Shown here one piece after another: positions 1 to 7,759 of a stretch of DNA of 27,221 bases (position 1 is the stretch's first letter; the number at the start of each line of letters is the position of its first letter). The position numbers were made by a program, and so were the translations under genes. The DNA comes from JADFOB01 sp046753625. Lineage in GTDB: Bacteria; Planctomycetota; Phycisphaerae; UBA1845. Under the pieces are notes generated by a model. That model was not told the origin of the DNA. It saw only the letters and a program-made list of their open reading frames with translations, and ran no database searches. The stretch spans positions 1 to 27,221 of the forward strand of contig JBHHUB010000031.1 of the NCBI GenBank assembly GCA_046753625.1, in the 5' to 3' direction.

Positions 1-948
1 TGGCTCGATCTCAACGATATGGTCTACCTGACCAACCCCGGTTTGCGGTTGCTCGAGACGATCGAGCCGGAAAACGATTTCCTCAAAAATGCTCGCGCCG
101 GCGGCGTCACCACCATGCTGATGATTCCCGGCAGCGGCACGAACATGGGCGGGTTCGGGGCGGTGTCCAAGTCCGCCGGGCGCAGCGTGGAAGATATGGT
201 CATGCGGTCGCCCGGGTCCCTCAAGATCGCGCAGGCGGGCAATCCGGAATGGTACTGGTACGGCGTGGGGCGCAGCTTCATGAACTACAACACGCGCCAA
301 ACCCTGATCAAAGCCAAGGCGTACCACGATCGCTGGGTCGCCTATGAATCCGGAGCCGTGTCCGAACCGCCTCCGTTCGACCCCATTTTCGAAGGGTTTC
401 GTGGGCTGTTTGCGCGGGAGTATCCGGTGACGGTGCACACGCAGATTTATCAGGTCGTGATGACGACCATCGACATGCTGGCCAGGAAGCTCAACGTGCG
501 AACCGTGCTGGATCACTGTACTTTTGACGGTTACAAGACCGCGCCGCTGGCGGTGGCGGCCGACGTATACGCGATCAACGGCCCGCGCCAATACCACTTC
601 GATCGGGCCGAGCGCAGGATGGACGGCAACGCCGCTCGATGGTGGCAGGGGGGCGTGCACAAGCTCGGCATCAACACCGATGCGCCGGTCATTCCGCAAG
701 AGGAGTTGCCCTATCAGGCCGCGATGGCCTGCTGGTACGGTTGGAAGCCCTACCCGGCGCTGAAGGGGCTGACGCGCGTGCCCGCCGAGGCGCTGATGAT
801 CGACGATCGCGTCGGCACGATCGAGCCGGGCAAGGATGCGGATTTCGGGATTTGGACCGGCGATCCGCTGGATCCGCGATCGAGTTGTGAAATGACCATG
901 ATCGACGGGCGAATCGTATACAACGCAGCCGTCAAGAGGCGGTTTTAG
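1..948 (+). CDS. Amidohydrolase family protein, 5' end cut off by the window
   Basis: The frame is open to the window edge (six codons precede the ATG at 19), so the N-terminus, with the expected His-x-His metal site, lies upstream. The visible 315 residues are the C-terminal part of an imidazolonepropionase-like amidohydrolase, a TIM-barrel metal-dependent hydrolase. Likely metal ligands are the His of VTVHTQ, the His of VLDHCTFDG and the Asp of GINTDAPV, in the order expected for this family. The end has the typical return to the beta-sandwich domain (GTIEPGKDADFGIWTGDPLD, then a MIDGRIVY motif). Unlike its two downstream neighbours it keeps every ligand that can be seen, so it is probably the active member of the array. 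The next gene starts 11 bases after its stop, which suggests one operon. The substrate cannot be told from the sequence. Confidence 0.85.
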   Translation, partial: WLDLNDMVYLTNPGLRLLETIEPENDFLKNARAGGVTTMLMIPGSGTNMGGFGAVSKSAGRSVEDMVMRSPGSLKIAQAGNPEWYWYGVGRSFMNYNTRQTLIKAKAYHDRWVAYESGAVSEPPPFDPIFEGFRGLFAREYPVTVHTQIYQVVMTTIDMLARKLNVRTVLDHCTFDGYKTAPLAVAADVYAINGPRQYHFDRAERRMDGNAARWWQGGVHKLGINTDAPVIPQEELPYQAAMACWYGWKPYPALKGLTRVPAEALMIDDRVGTIEPGKDADFGIWTGDPLDPRSSCEMTMIDGRIVYNAAVKRRF

Positions 949-959
949 AGCACACGCTT

Positions 960-2414
960 ATGAGCAAGGCGAATTTTACCTACCATCAGACGACGGGCCC
1001 CGCGCTCCGGCGGTCGGCACGCTGCGCCGGGATCGGGTGGTTGTGGACCGCGGTCGTCGTGGCCGCGCCGGTACCTATCGTCCAAGCCGGCGTCGAGGAT
1101 GGTGAGCCGGTATACGTCGTTGTCAAAGCGGCGCGCGTGATCACCGCCACGGGTGACATGTTCGAGCCCGGCGAAGTCGTGATTGAGGACGGCAAGATTT
1201 CGCTGGTGGGAAGCAGTCTTGAATATCCCGGTTCGGCCACGGTGATCGAGGCCCCCGGGCGGACGGTGATGCCCGGGTTGGTGCTTGCTCGGAGCCGATT
1301 CGGCTTGCCGCGCTACACGCGCAGAGGCGTTCACGGCGATCAAAACGTCGCGGATGAAGTGTTCCTCGGCTTGCAGTCGTTCGACGAATTCGTGCAGGCC
1401 GGCTACACGACCGTATGTTTCTATCCTGCTGGGCAAGGCATTCCGGGATTGGCCTGCGCCTACAAGACGGCCGGTCCAGCCGATCAGCGACGCCTCGGCC
1501 CCAATGCCTACCTTGAAGTAGCCGCGGCCTTCAACTCCTCCGCCAAGGGCAAGGCGCTCCTTCGAAACGCGCTCAAGAAGGCGAAAGACGAAATCGAGAA
1601 AGTCGAAAAAGCCCGAAAAGAGTGGGAGGAAAAGCAAAAGAAGGCGAAAGAGGAGTCGGAAAAAAAGAAGGATTCCGAAAAGCCCGAAAAGGAAAAGAAA
1701 GACAAAAACGGCAAAGCCGCACGCCACCGGGGGCGCGGCCGGGCGCACCACGGAAACGGCGACGAGCCGGAAAAGAAAGAGGCGGCCAATGGGAAGGAGC
1801 CCGAGAAGGCAGAGGTGTTCGAGCCGCCACCCATCGATCCAAAGCATCAGCCACTTGTGGATCTGATTCAGGAAAAGGAAGGCGCGCGGATGATGGTCCG
1901 ACTGGCGCGGGCCTCCGATTGGTTGCATTTGGATGATGTGCTTGAGCCGTACGACGACTTGGCACACAGCCTGTACCTCACGCGTTGGGGCCGCACTACG
2001 GATTTCCATCACGTAATCAAGCAGCTCGGCCAGCGCAAGGTCCAAATCGTCATCAAGCCGTTTGTCTATCGATTGCCCTACACCGCCACACGGTACAACC
2101 TCATGAGGGAACTCGCCCGCGCCGGCTGCGAACTCTCCACCGTCCCCGTTCGCGATTCGCGCCGCGAGTTGCTCGCCGCGCGGCGGCGGTTGGCCGAGGT
2201 CGTCCGCGCCGGATTGGAGCGAGAGCAGGCCATCGGATCGCTTACTTTGCATCCCGCTCGCGTGATCGGATTGGAAGAACGCTTGGGCAGCTTGGAAAAA
2301 GGCAAGGACGCCGATCTGGTGTTTCTGGATGCCGATCCGTTGGACCCCCATTCCACGGTCGTGGGCGTCATGATCGAAGGCAAAATGGTCTGGGAGGCGC
2401 AAGACAGCCAATGA
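960..2414 (+). CDS. Exported amidohydrolase-like protein lacking the HxH metal motif, with Lys/Glu-rich insert
   Basis: 484 residues from an ATG at 960. The N-terminus has a long basic n-region and a hydrophobic stretch (WLWTAVVVAAPVPIV) ending in QAG, which suggests Sec export. The fold signature is amidohydrolase: an N-terminal beta-sandwich half (VVIEDGKISLVG), then APGRTVMPGLV, and a C-terminal LGSLEKGKDADLVFLDADPLD with MIEGKMVW. Where active members have PGLIDxHxH this protein has PGLVLARSRFG, so the N-terminal metal ligands are gone. The later His positions are also not recognisable. Residues about 200-290 are a highly charged Lys/Glu-rich segment, probably a helix or disordered linker, that replaces part of the barrel. 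It overlaps the next gene by ATGA, so the two are probably translationally coupled. It is most likely a non-catalytic partner, but a changed active site is possible. Confidence 0.8.
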   Translation: MSKANFTYHQTTGPALRRSARCAGIGWLWTAVVVAAPVPIVQAGVEDGEPVYVVVKAARVITATGDMFEPGEVVIEDGKISLVGSSLEYPGSATVIEAPGRTVMPGLVLARSRFGLPRYTRRGVHGDQNVADEVFLGLQSFDEFVQAGYTTVCFYPAGQGIPGLACAYKTAGPADQRRLGPNAYLEVAAAFNSSAKGKALLRNALKKAKDEIEKVEKARKEWEEKQKKAKEESEKKKDSEKPEKEKKDKNGKAARHRGRGRAHHGNGDEPEKKEAANGKEPEKAEVFEPPPIDPKHQPLVDLIQEKEGARMMVRLARASDWLHLDDVLEPYDDLAHSLYLTRWGRTTDFHHVIKQLGQRKVQIVIKPFVYRLPYTATRYNLMRELARAGCELSTVPVRDSRRELLAARRRLAEVVRAGLEREQAIGSLTLHPARVIGLEERLGSLEKGKDADLVFLDADPLDPHSTVVGVMIEGKMVWEAQDSQ

Positions 2415-3826
2415 TCCGCCGTAACATCATCTTGATCATCCTCGCGGTGGGTATGGCCGGCATTCCGCAGAGCGCGTCCTGGGCGCGAGGTCTGGACGAA
2501 CCGCCGAACAAGAACGTCGAAGCCGCCGCCAAGGATGCCGATGACGAGGAAAAAACCGCTGAGGATGAGAAGAAAGAAGACGAGAAGGAGGAGGATCGCT
2601 ACCTTGCGATCACCGGTGCGGTGATCCACACGGTGACGCAAGGCGTCTTGTACCACCACACCCTGCTCGTCAAGAACGGCAAGATTCATCAGATCGCCAC
2701 GACGGTCAAGATACCCGAAGAAGCCGAGCTGCTCGACGCTGCGGGCTACCATCTTTATCCGGGGCTCGTTGCCGCGCGCAGCGGAGGCGTGCTGGGTGGT
2801 GAGCCGCCGGAGGACAACACGAATGTGTTTTCCTTGCAGATGGACCTCGGATTGGCCGGTGGCATCACGACGGCGGTGACCGGGAATACGGCCGCACATT
2901 TGACGCTCGGCAGCGTCGACGACATCACGATCAAGCGCGATCTTTTTGAAAGGATCACTTATTCCAGTAAGCAGCCGAACGCCCGGAGGACGCTGCTCAA
3001 CGATTTCGAGAAGGTCCGTCAATACATCCGCGATCTGGAGCAATACCGCGACGAAAAAAAGCGGGATCCCGACGCCGAGGAACCGGACAAGGAATGGGTC
3101 AAAGGTAAGTACGAGAAATACCTGAAGCTGCTACGCGGCGAATCCGTCGCGCTGATTACCGCTAACGATCAGCATGCCATTCTTGATGTTTGCGATTTCG
3201 TCAGTCGGTTCGGCATTCAAGCCGTGGTTCAGGGTGCGACGGAAGGATGGACCGTGGCGGCGGAGATGGCGCGGGCGGGCCTGGGCGCCATCATCACGCC
3301 GAGGCGGCGCGTCGCTTCGGATGATCGGTTGACGCGCCCCAACGGTTCTTCGATCGAAAACGCGGCCATATTGTACCGCCACGGCGTCCGTTTGGCCGTG
3401 ATCCCCCAGACCACGGGCATCACGCTATGGGGTCTGGCCGGGCGCGATCTGTTGCAACTGAATATGGAAGCCGCTTTCGCCGTGCGCGGCGGCTTATCCA
3501 ATGAGGCGGCGCTCCGCGCGATCACGATCGACGCGGCAAGAATTCTCGGCATCGATCACCGCGTGGGGTCGGTCGAGGTTGGCAAAGACGCCGACTTCGC
3601 CCTTACCGACGGCGACATGCTGCACTACATGACGCACGTCCGGTGGACCGTCGTGAACGGTCGGGTCGTGTACGACAAGCAGAAAGACAGCCTTTACCGC
3701 CACATTCGGCCCGACGGGGATGAGGACGCGCCGCCGCCCGACGACTATTGGCCCCGTCAACTCGGCGCCGACACGACGCCACGCGACGACAACACGAAAA
3801 AGATCGGCAACGCCGCGAAGCCGTAG
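2411..3826 (+). CDS. Exported amidohydrolase-like pseudoenzyme, third member of the tandem array
   Basis: The ATG at 2411 overlaps the previous stop as ATGA. The frame stays open further upstream, but this start gives a clean signal peptide (MIRRNIILIILAVGMAG, cleavage near SASWA), giving 471 residues. An acidic/basic linker (about 30-65) follows. The amidohydrolase fold is visible in LLVKNGKIHQIATTV, AAGYHLYPGLVAARSG, ALRAITIDAARILGID, GSVEVGKDADFALTDGD and VVNGRVVYD. Every usual metal position is altered: PGLVAARSG instead of PGLIDxHxH, LITANDQ where a barrel His is expected, VVQGATEG in place of an EHGTEG-like motif, and VIPQTT in place of a TD motif. The C-terminus is a Pro/Asp-rich tail. 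By sequence it should not bind the usual metal centre. Its place in the array suggests a structural or regulatory subunit. Confidence 0.8.
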   Translation: MIRRNIILIILAVGMAGIPQSASWARGLDEPPNKNVEAAAKDADDEEKTAEDEKKEDEKEEDRYLAITGAVIHTVTQGVLYHHTLLVKNGKIHQIATTVKIPEEAELLDAAGYHLYPGLVAARSGGVLGGEPPEDNTNVFSLQMDLGLAGGITTAVTGNTAAHLTLGSVDDITIKRDLFERITYSSKQPNARRTLLNDFEKVRQYIRDLEQYRDEKKRDPDAEEPDKEWVKGKYEKYLKLLRGESVALITANDQHAILDVCDFVSRFGIQAVVQGATEGWTVAAEMARAGLGAIITPRRRVASDDRLTRPNGSSIENAAILYRHGVRLAVIPQTTGITLWGLAGRDLLQLNMEAAFAVRGGLSNEAALRAITIDAARILGIDHRVGSVEVGKDADFALTDGDMLHYMTHVRWTVVNGRVVYDKQKDSLYRHIRPDGDEDAPPPDDYWPRQLGADTTPRDDNTKKIGNAAKP

Positions 3827-3963
3827 CTCCGCCTCGCTAGGATGGAAGTCCGGGCGGCGCCTCGGGGTTCGCTCACAATCCCTTTGCTTCTGCGCTCCCT
3901 CTTCCCGCTCCCACTTCTTTCTTGGTACCTTGGTGGTTTATCCTTCCGATGACGCTCGATACC
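3827..3963. other. Short convergent gap with purine/pyrimidine-biased spacer
   Basis: The stretch lies between the convergent amidohydrolase and glycosyltransferase genes. Around 3900-3945, read on the minus strand, it holds a purine-rich string with CCAAGGTACCAAGAAAGAAG. This resembles the short-period spacer at 5289-5355. No clear hairpin terminator was seen. Confidence 0.35.
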
Positions 3964-5235
3964 TCATGGGCCTTCGTAGACCTCCTCGATCCGATCGACC
4001 ATGGTTTGCCAATGGAATTCCTCGACGCACCGCCGGCGGCCTTCCTGACCAAGCCGCTTCCGCAACGAAGCATCCGCCGATAAACGAACGATCGCGTCGG
4101 CCAGTGCTGCAATATCGCCGTAGGGAATCAGCAATCCGGTTTCACCATCTACCACGACTTCCGGTGCGCCGTCGTTATCAAAACTGATCGCGGGAACTTC
4201 GGTGAGCAGCCCCTGCACGAGCGCGCGCGGGAGGCCTTCCCAGCGAGACGCATGCAGCACGATGTCCAATCCGTTAACCAGCCGCGGTATCGCGCTCGGC
4301 GCCACGAGGCCGGTGAAATGAACCCGATCCAACGCCGTTCCCGCTGCGGCTTTCCGATTCCCAAGTGTCCCCCGATCCGCGAGCGATACCCCTGAGCCGC
4401 GGGCTTCAGCCCGCGCGGCCTTCCGGCAACGCGCCGCCAACGCAGCCGCTTCCGTCGGCAATGCAATCTGCGTCAGCCTCTTGGCATACTCATTACGCCG
4501 CGCGCCGTCGCCGATCCAGACGAATCTGAGCCTGGGACATCGCGCCAGCGCGGTCGGCATGGCCGCGATGATTTCATCGTATCCCTTGTTGTCAAAGAGC
4601 CGCGCGATGGTCCCGACGACCACGTCATCCTCCGCGATGTGCCATTCCTTTCGCACTTGTGATCGAAGTCGGGCGTCCGGCCGGAACGCGTCCGTGTCCA
4701 TTCCCGATCGAATCGTCGTGAATCGCTCCGGAGCGGCGATGCCGGCGTCAACGCTCTGACGCCGCATGGCGTCGGCCACCGTGATGAAGTGATGCGTAGG
4801 CCCGGCCGCCAGCGCTTCGAGCTCCCGAAAGAAAAACCGCCTCAGGCCGGATTGCGCGCGATTGAAGCTCATGCCGTGAATCGTGTGGATGATCCTGGGG
4901 ACCCCCGCACGGTGCGCGGCCAATCGCCCGAGGATGCCCGCCTTGCTGCTGTGTGTGTGGACGATGTCCGGCCGGAGTTTGCGAAAGGACCTGATCAAGG
5001 CGCTCAGCGCGGCTACGTCTCGCGTGGGGTGAATCGCACGACGAAGCGAATCGATGCGCACAAGGCGGCATCCGATGGTCTCCGCTGCGTCCCAGAGCGA
5101 ACCTTCCGGTCCGGTTTCCGGCCCGGCGATGAGCGTGACATCATGTCCCCGCTCATGCAGCCCGCGGCAGGTGAGCAGCGTGTTTTCCTGCGCGCCACCG
5201 ACAATCAAACGCGTAATGACATGGCATATCTTCAT
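3964..5235 (-). CDS. Glycosyltransferase family 4 (GT-B fold), with repeat-derived insertion
   Basis: 423 residues from ATG at 5235; no clear Shine-Dalgarno is visible. The N-terminal domain opens with KICHVITRLIVGGAQENTL, typical of GT4 enzymes with a GGAQ motif. The C-terminal domain has GTIARLFDNKGYDEII, RFVWIGDG, VHFTGLV, LDIVLHASRWEGLPRALVQ and GAPEVVVDGETGLLI, the nucleotide-sugar binding elements. A GT4 enzyme moves a sugar from an activated donor to a lipid or glycan acceptor at the inner face of the membrane. Between EYAKRLTQ and ALDRVHFTG, where relatives have a short helix and loop, there are about 40 extra residues (about 258-300). They are rich in Ala and Arg and are encoded partly by a near-perfect palindrome at 4391-4412. 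Acceptor and donor are unknown. truA lies upstream on the same strand. Confidence 0.9.
   Translation of the reverse strand: MKICHVITRLIVGGAQENTLLTCRGLHERGHDVTLIAGPETGPEGSLWDAAETIGCRLVRIDSLRRAIHPTRDVAALSALIRSFRKLRPDIVHTHSSKAGILGRLAAHRAGVPRIIHTIHGMSFNRAQSGLRRFFFRELEALAAGPTHHFITVADAMRRQSVDAGIAAPERFTTIRSGMDTDAFRPDARLRSQVRKEWHIAEDDVVVGTIARLFDNKGYDEIIAAMPTALARCPRLRFVWIGDGARRNEYAKRLTQIALPTEAAALAARCRKAARAEARGSGVSLADRGTLGNRKAAAGTALDRVHFTGLVAPSAIPRLVNGLDIVLHASRWEGLPRALVQGLLTEVPAISFDNDGAPEVVVDGETGLLIPYGDIAALADAIVRLSADASLRKRLGQEGRRRCVEEFHWQTMVDRIEEVYEGP
4391..4414. repeat. Palindrome inside the glycosyltransferase coding region
   Basis: The core GCGGGCT TC AGCCCGC is a perfect 7-bp hairpin with a 2-nt loop. 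It is preceded by GAGCC and followed by GCGG. The left part (GAGCCGCGGGC) matches the head of the dispersed repeat copy at 18955-19011. It lies in frame and encodes part of an insertion absent from typical GT4 proteins. Confidence 0.6.
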
Positions 5236-5288
5236 GAACCATCGAACCCATGCCGCGCGCTGGACGCTCGCGCGGTGCCCCGGAACCT

Positions 5289-5355
5289 GCCCTCCGCCGC
5301 ATTGCCCTTCCCTCTTTCTTCTTTCTTAGCGTCTTCGTGTCTTGCTGGTCAATCC
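5289..5355. repeat. Short-period purine-rich spacer (minus strand) between truA and the glycosyltransferase
   Basis: On the minus strand this reads as successive Ala/Gly-rich units of about 8-9 bases, such as GACACGAA, GACGCTAA and GAAAGAAG. It begins at the truA stop codon and fills the gap to the glycosyltransferase gene. It resembles the spacer near 3900-3945. No gene is visible here. Confidence 0.4.
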
Positions 5356-6176
5356 TCTCTTCCCTCCGGCAGAGGATCAACCGCCACGCGCGCTTCGCTC
5401 TTACTCGTGGATTCCGGCGTCAATAGCTCCGGTGGATACCGGACCCATTGAAGTGTCAGTCCTTTGGCCGGCGCGGTCGAGCCGGCATTGCCCCGGTCCT
5501 CGCTCGCCAGAATCTCCGCCACGTATTCCGGCGCCCATTGTCCTCGGCCGACCCGCAAGAGCGTGCCGGCCATGTTGCGCACCTGATTGAAGAGAAAACC
5601 GGAGCCTTCCACCGTCATACGGACTTCATAGCCGATCCGTTCGACATCACAGCGCATGACGGTTCGGATCGTGTCCGGCCGGTTCGCCGATTGCGTCGCC
5701 ATGGCTCGGAAATCCATCGTGCCGACAAAACAGCGGGCCGCCGCTTGCATGCGGCCCACATCGAGCGGCTGCCAGACGTGGTATGTGTACGGATGCGTCA
5801 GCCGACCCGCGGGGCGCCGCTGGGAATTGTGGACCCGGTAACAGTATTGCTTGCTGATTGCGCTCCGCGTCGCGTGAAAGGATGCATGAACCTCGCGGAT
5901 GGCCACGATCGACAGGTCGTCCGGCAAGCGCGAACCGATCGCGTGGCGAAACTTGCCGATGTCCAGGTCCCGGGTCGTTGTGAAGTTGCTGACGTGGCCC
6001 AGCGCATGGACGCCCGCGTCGGTGCGGCTGCAACCGATCAGGTTGAGCGGGTGCCGCGCCACGCGGCGAACGCTGTCCTCGACGGCCCGTTGCACCGTTC
6101 GCAGGTCGCCCTGTCGCTGCCAGCCGTGGAATCGTGTTCCGTCGTACGCGACGAGGATGTAGAGATTGCGCTGCAT
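5349..6176 (-). CDS. truA: tRNA pseudouridine(38-40) synthase TruA
   Basis: TruA converts uridines 38-40 of the tRNA anticodon arm to pseudouridine. The protein has the family start LYILVAYDGTRFHGWQRQ, the catalytic motif GCSRTDAGVHALGHV with Asp53 as nucleophile, and the later motifs SKQYCYRV and GSGFLFNQVRNMAGTLLRVGRG. The open frame runs upstream to 6281, but homology begins right after the ATG at 6176. That start gives 275 residues, close to the usual 250-270. No good Shine-Dalgarno precedes it. The C-terminal 40 residues are less conserved and the stop abuts a purine-rich repeat. It lies downstream of the sigma factor gene on the same strand, but a 392-base gap with repeats separates them, so co-transcription is uncertain. 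Confidence 0.95.
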   Translation of the reverse strand: MQRNLYILVAYDGTRFHGWQRQGDLRTVQRAVEDSVRRVARHPLNLIGCSRTDAGVHALGHVSNFTTTRDLDIGKFRHAIGSRLPDDLSIVAIREVHASFHATRSAISKQYCYRVHNSQRRPAGRLTHPYTYHVWQPLDVGRMQAAARCFVGTMDFRAMATQSANRPDTIRTVMRCDVERIGYEVRMTVEGSGFLFNQVRNMAGTLLRVGRGQWAPEYVAEILASEDRGNAGSTAPAKGLTLQWVRYPPELLTPESTSKSEARVAVDPLPEGRED

Positions 6177-6307
6177 GGCGCGATCGTAGGGCCAACGGCA
6201 ACGTGGCTCAAGACGGCTGATGCCGGCGTCCAGCAGAAGCGTGCATCCCATTTCGCGGGGCCAGTTCGCGGGCGGCGACAAAGTTCTTAGCCAGGGGAGC
6301 TTGAGCT

Positions 6308-6334
6308 ACAGAGGTCACAGAGAACACAGGAGAT
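6308..6334 (+). repeat. Imperfect 9-base tandem repeat, three units
   Basis: Three successive 9-base units are ACAGAGGTC, ACAGAGAAC and ACAGGAGAT. The run is purine-rich and lies upstream of truA. Confidence 0.6.
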
Positions 6335-6425
6335 GGACGGAATTGCGATGCGTTCGTGGATGGCACGACAGGATATTTGTTCGTTCTTTGATTCGTGGCG
6401 GCACCCGGCCGCGGTAGGCTCAGAT

Positions 6426-6504
6426 TCAGAGCCGCCGGCGCCAGCCTGCGGACCCGGAGACCGACCGCGGTAGGATGTCACCGGGCTTGCGCCACGGTGC
6501 TCTG
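6426..6504 (+). repeat. Two-hairpin dispersed repeat, copy A
   Basis: The head is TCAGAGCCGCCGGCGCCAGC followed by CTGCGGAC. It can fold as CCGC-C-GG / CC-T-GCGG around the loop CGCCAG. The tail is CACCGGGC TTGC GCC-A-CGGTG, a hairpin with one bulge, followed by CTCTG. The middle contains CCGCGGTAGGA. It lies 64 bases beyond the sigma factor stop. Confidence 0.65.
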
Positions 6505-6568
6505 TGTTCGCCGTACCGAACTCCGCCTCCGCCGACGCGCCGATCAAGGTGGGGAGGCCGGCCCGCGG

Positions 6569-7411
6569 TCAGGCCACGAGTTCTTCCAGCGGGGCGTTGG
6601 CGAAACGATGGCGCAGACGCTGGAGGATATCCTTGTGGATCTGGCTGACCCGCGATTCCGAGAGCCGCAGCACGCTGCCGATCTCCGCCATGGTCATGCC
6701 CTCAAAGTAGTAGAGCGTCAAGACGAGTCGTTCTTCGCGCGGCAGACCACGTGTGAGATGCTCGGTGAGCAATTCGCGGGAGACGGTGACGGCGGGATCC
6801 TCCGTGCGCGTGTCGCGCACATCCCAGCCATGGGATGAGCCTTGATGCCGGTTGTCGTCCGGCGGCTCCAAAGCCGAAAAATGGATTTCCTTGCCCAATT
6901 GCGAGAGCCGGCAGAGGTAATCGTAGCGGTCGATACTCATGTCCAGCCGCTTGGCGAGGTCCGCTTGGGTTGGGCTTAACTCCCGATCGGCCCCCAGGGC
7001 TTCCTTGGCGAGCATACGCCGCTTCTCGAACGTCCGAACCGTGCGGCTTTGCGGGTCGAGGCTGCGAAGCCAGTCCATCACAGCACCGGAAATGCGCTGC
7101 TGGCAAAAAGTTTCGAATTTGGCCTTCCGACCGGGATCATAGGCTTCAATGGCCTCGATCAGCCCGTCAAAGGCAGCGCTGCAGATTTCGTCATAGGATA
7201 TCTGCGCCGGCAGTTTTCGGGAGAGACGCGCGGCGTGCGTATGCACCAAGCCGCTGTAGTGGATGACCAGCTCATTTCTCAAATCGGTTGTGTGGGTCCG
7301 AAGATAACGTTTCCAGAGCTTCTCGACCGGCGTTGGCTTGGCCGCGGCTCGTGGTGGGGGCGGCACGGCAGAGTCGACCTTCTTCGCGGATTTCTTCGTC
7401 GTTTTCGGCAT
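6569..7411 (-). CDS. RNA polymerase sigma factor, FliA/sigma-28-like
   Basis: 280 residues from ATG at 7411, preceded by GGAG seven bases upstream. The open frame runs further, but the upstream residues are Pro/Ser-rich and not sigma-like. Region 2 (about 35-118) contains ISYDEICSAAFDGLIEAIEA and FETFCQQRISGAVMDWLR, close to the FliA pattern. Region 3 (about 125-170) follows, and region 4 (about 222-272) has LPREERLVLTLYYFEGMTMA and a helix-turn-helix SESRVSQIHKDILQRLR. No region 1.1 is present, so it is an alternative sigma factor of group 3. Residues 1-28 are a Lys/Pro-rich tail. No flagellar or anti-sigma gene is next to it, so its regulon cannot be deduced here. WhiG-like or SigB-like roles are equally open. 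Confidence 0.9.
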   Translation of the reverse strand: MPKTTKKSAKKVDSAVPPPPRAAAKPTPVEKLWKRYLRTHTTDLRNELVIHYSGLVHTHAARLSRKLPAQISYDEICSAAFDGLIEAIEAYDPGRKAKFETFCQQRISGAVMDWLRSLDPQSRTVRTFEKRRMLAKEALGADRELSPTQADLAKRLDMSIDRYDYLCRLSQLGKEIHFSALEPPDDNRHQGSSHGWDVRDTRTEDPAVTVSRELLTEHLTRGLPREERLVLTLYYFEGMTMAEIGSVLRLSESRVSQIHKDILQRLRHRFANAPLEELVA

Positions 7412-7759
7412 TGAGGGGCTCCATAATTGGGGGCGCTTCGGCCCGAATCTGAGGGTCTCCATCGATGGCTGCTTTCCCGTCTCCCTATTGGGCGACAATT
7501 TGGGATGACTGAGGCAATTAGGCAAAATGCAAGGCAGTGGTATTGTCGGCAAGTTGGGCGATAACTCTGTAGTTTTTTGACTCGGACCTTGTCGGCCTGA
7601 CATGAAGATTGTAAACATCGTGTCCAGCGTAAGTTGCGCTTATTCTGGCGGTCCGTTGAGAGGTTGCGATGAGGGGGTGCAGGTTTTTTTTCGGCTCACG
7701 GTGCGACACCGGAGGCCTGATCGCGGGTGCTTGGGTAAGATAAACCGGCCGTGCCCGAT
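7412..7759. other. 348-base leader region upstream of the sigma factor gene
   Basis: The stretch lies upstream of the sigma factor gene and downstream of the ABC gene stop. No coding signal is seen. A TACAAT hexamer (minus strand, 7608-7613) could be a -10 box, but no fitting -35 box was found. If it is used, the leader would be about 190 bases long. Confidence 0.3.

Larger units (their letters stand above)
6177..6568. other. 392-base gap holding two dispersed repeats
   Basis: The gap lies between the sigma factor stop and truA, both on the minus strand. It contains a threefold 9-base tandem repeat at 6308-6334 and copy A of the two-hairpin repeat at 6426-6504. No coding signal or convincing promoter was seen. 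Confidence 0.5.

Noticed and set aside
1985..2410. Upstream extension of the third amidohydrolase
   Set aside because: It overlaps the second gene and is Arg/His-rich without motifs; the ATG at 2411 gives a clean signal peptide and an ATGA overlap.
945..2411. Long minus-strand open frame opposite the second amidohydrolase gene
   Set aside because: It is a shadow: the plus-strand frame has a signal peptide and amidohydrolase motifs, while the minus-strand translation is low-complexity Phe/Leu from the Lys/Glu-rich segment.
4259..4261. Gln in place of the second Glu of the GT4 EX7E motif (EGLPRALVQ) as a sign of inactivity
   Set aside because: The EGLPRxxVQ form is common in active GT4 subfamilies, so it is not evidence of a dead enzyme.
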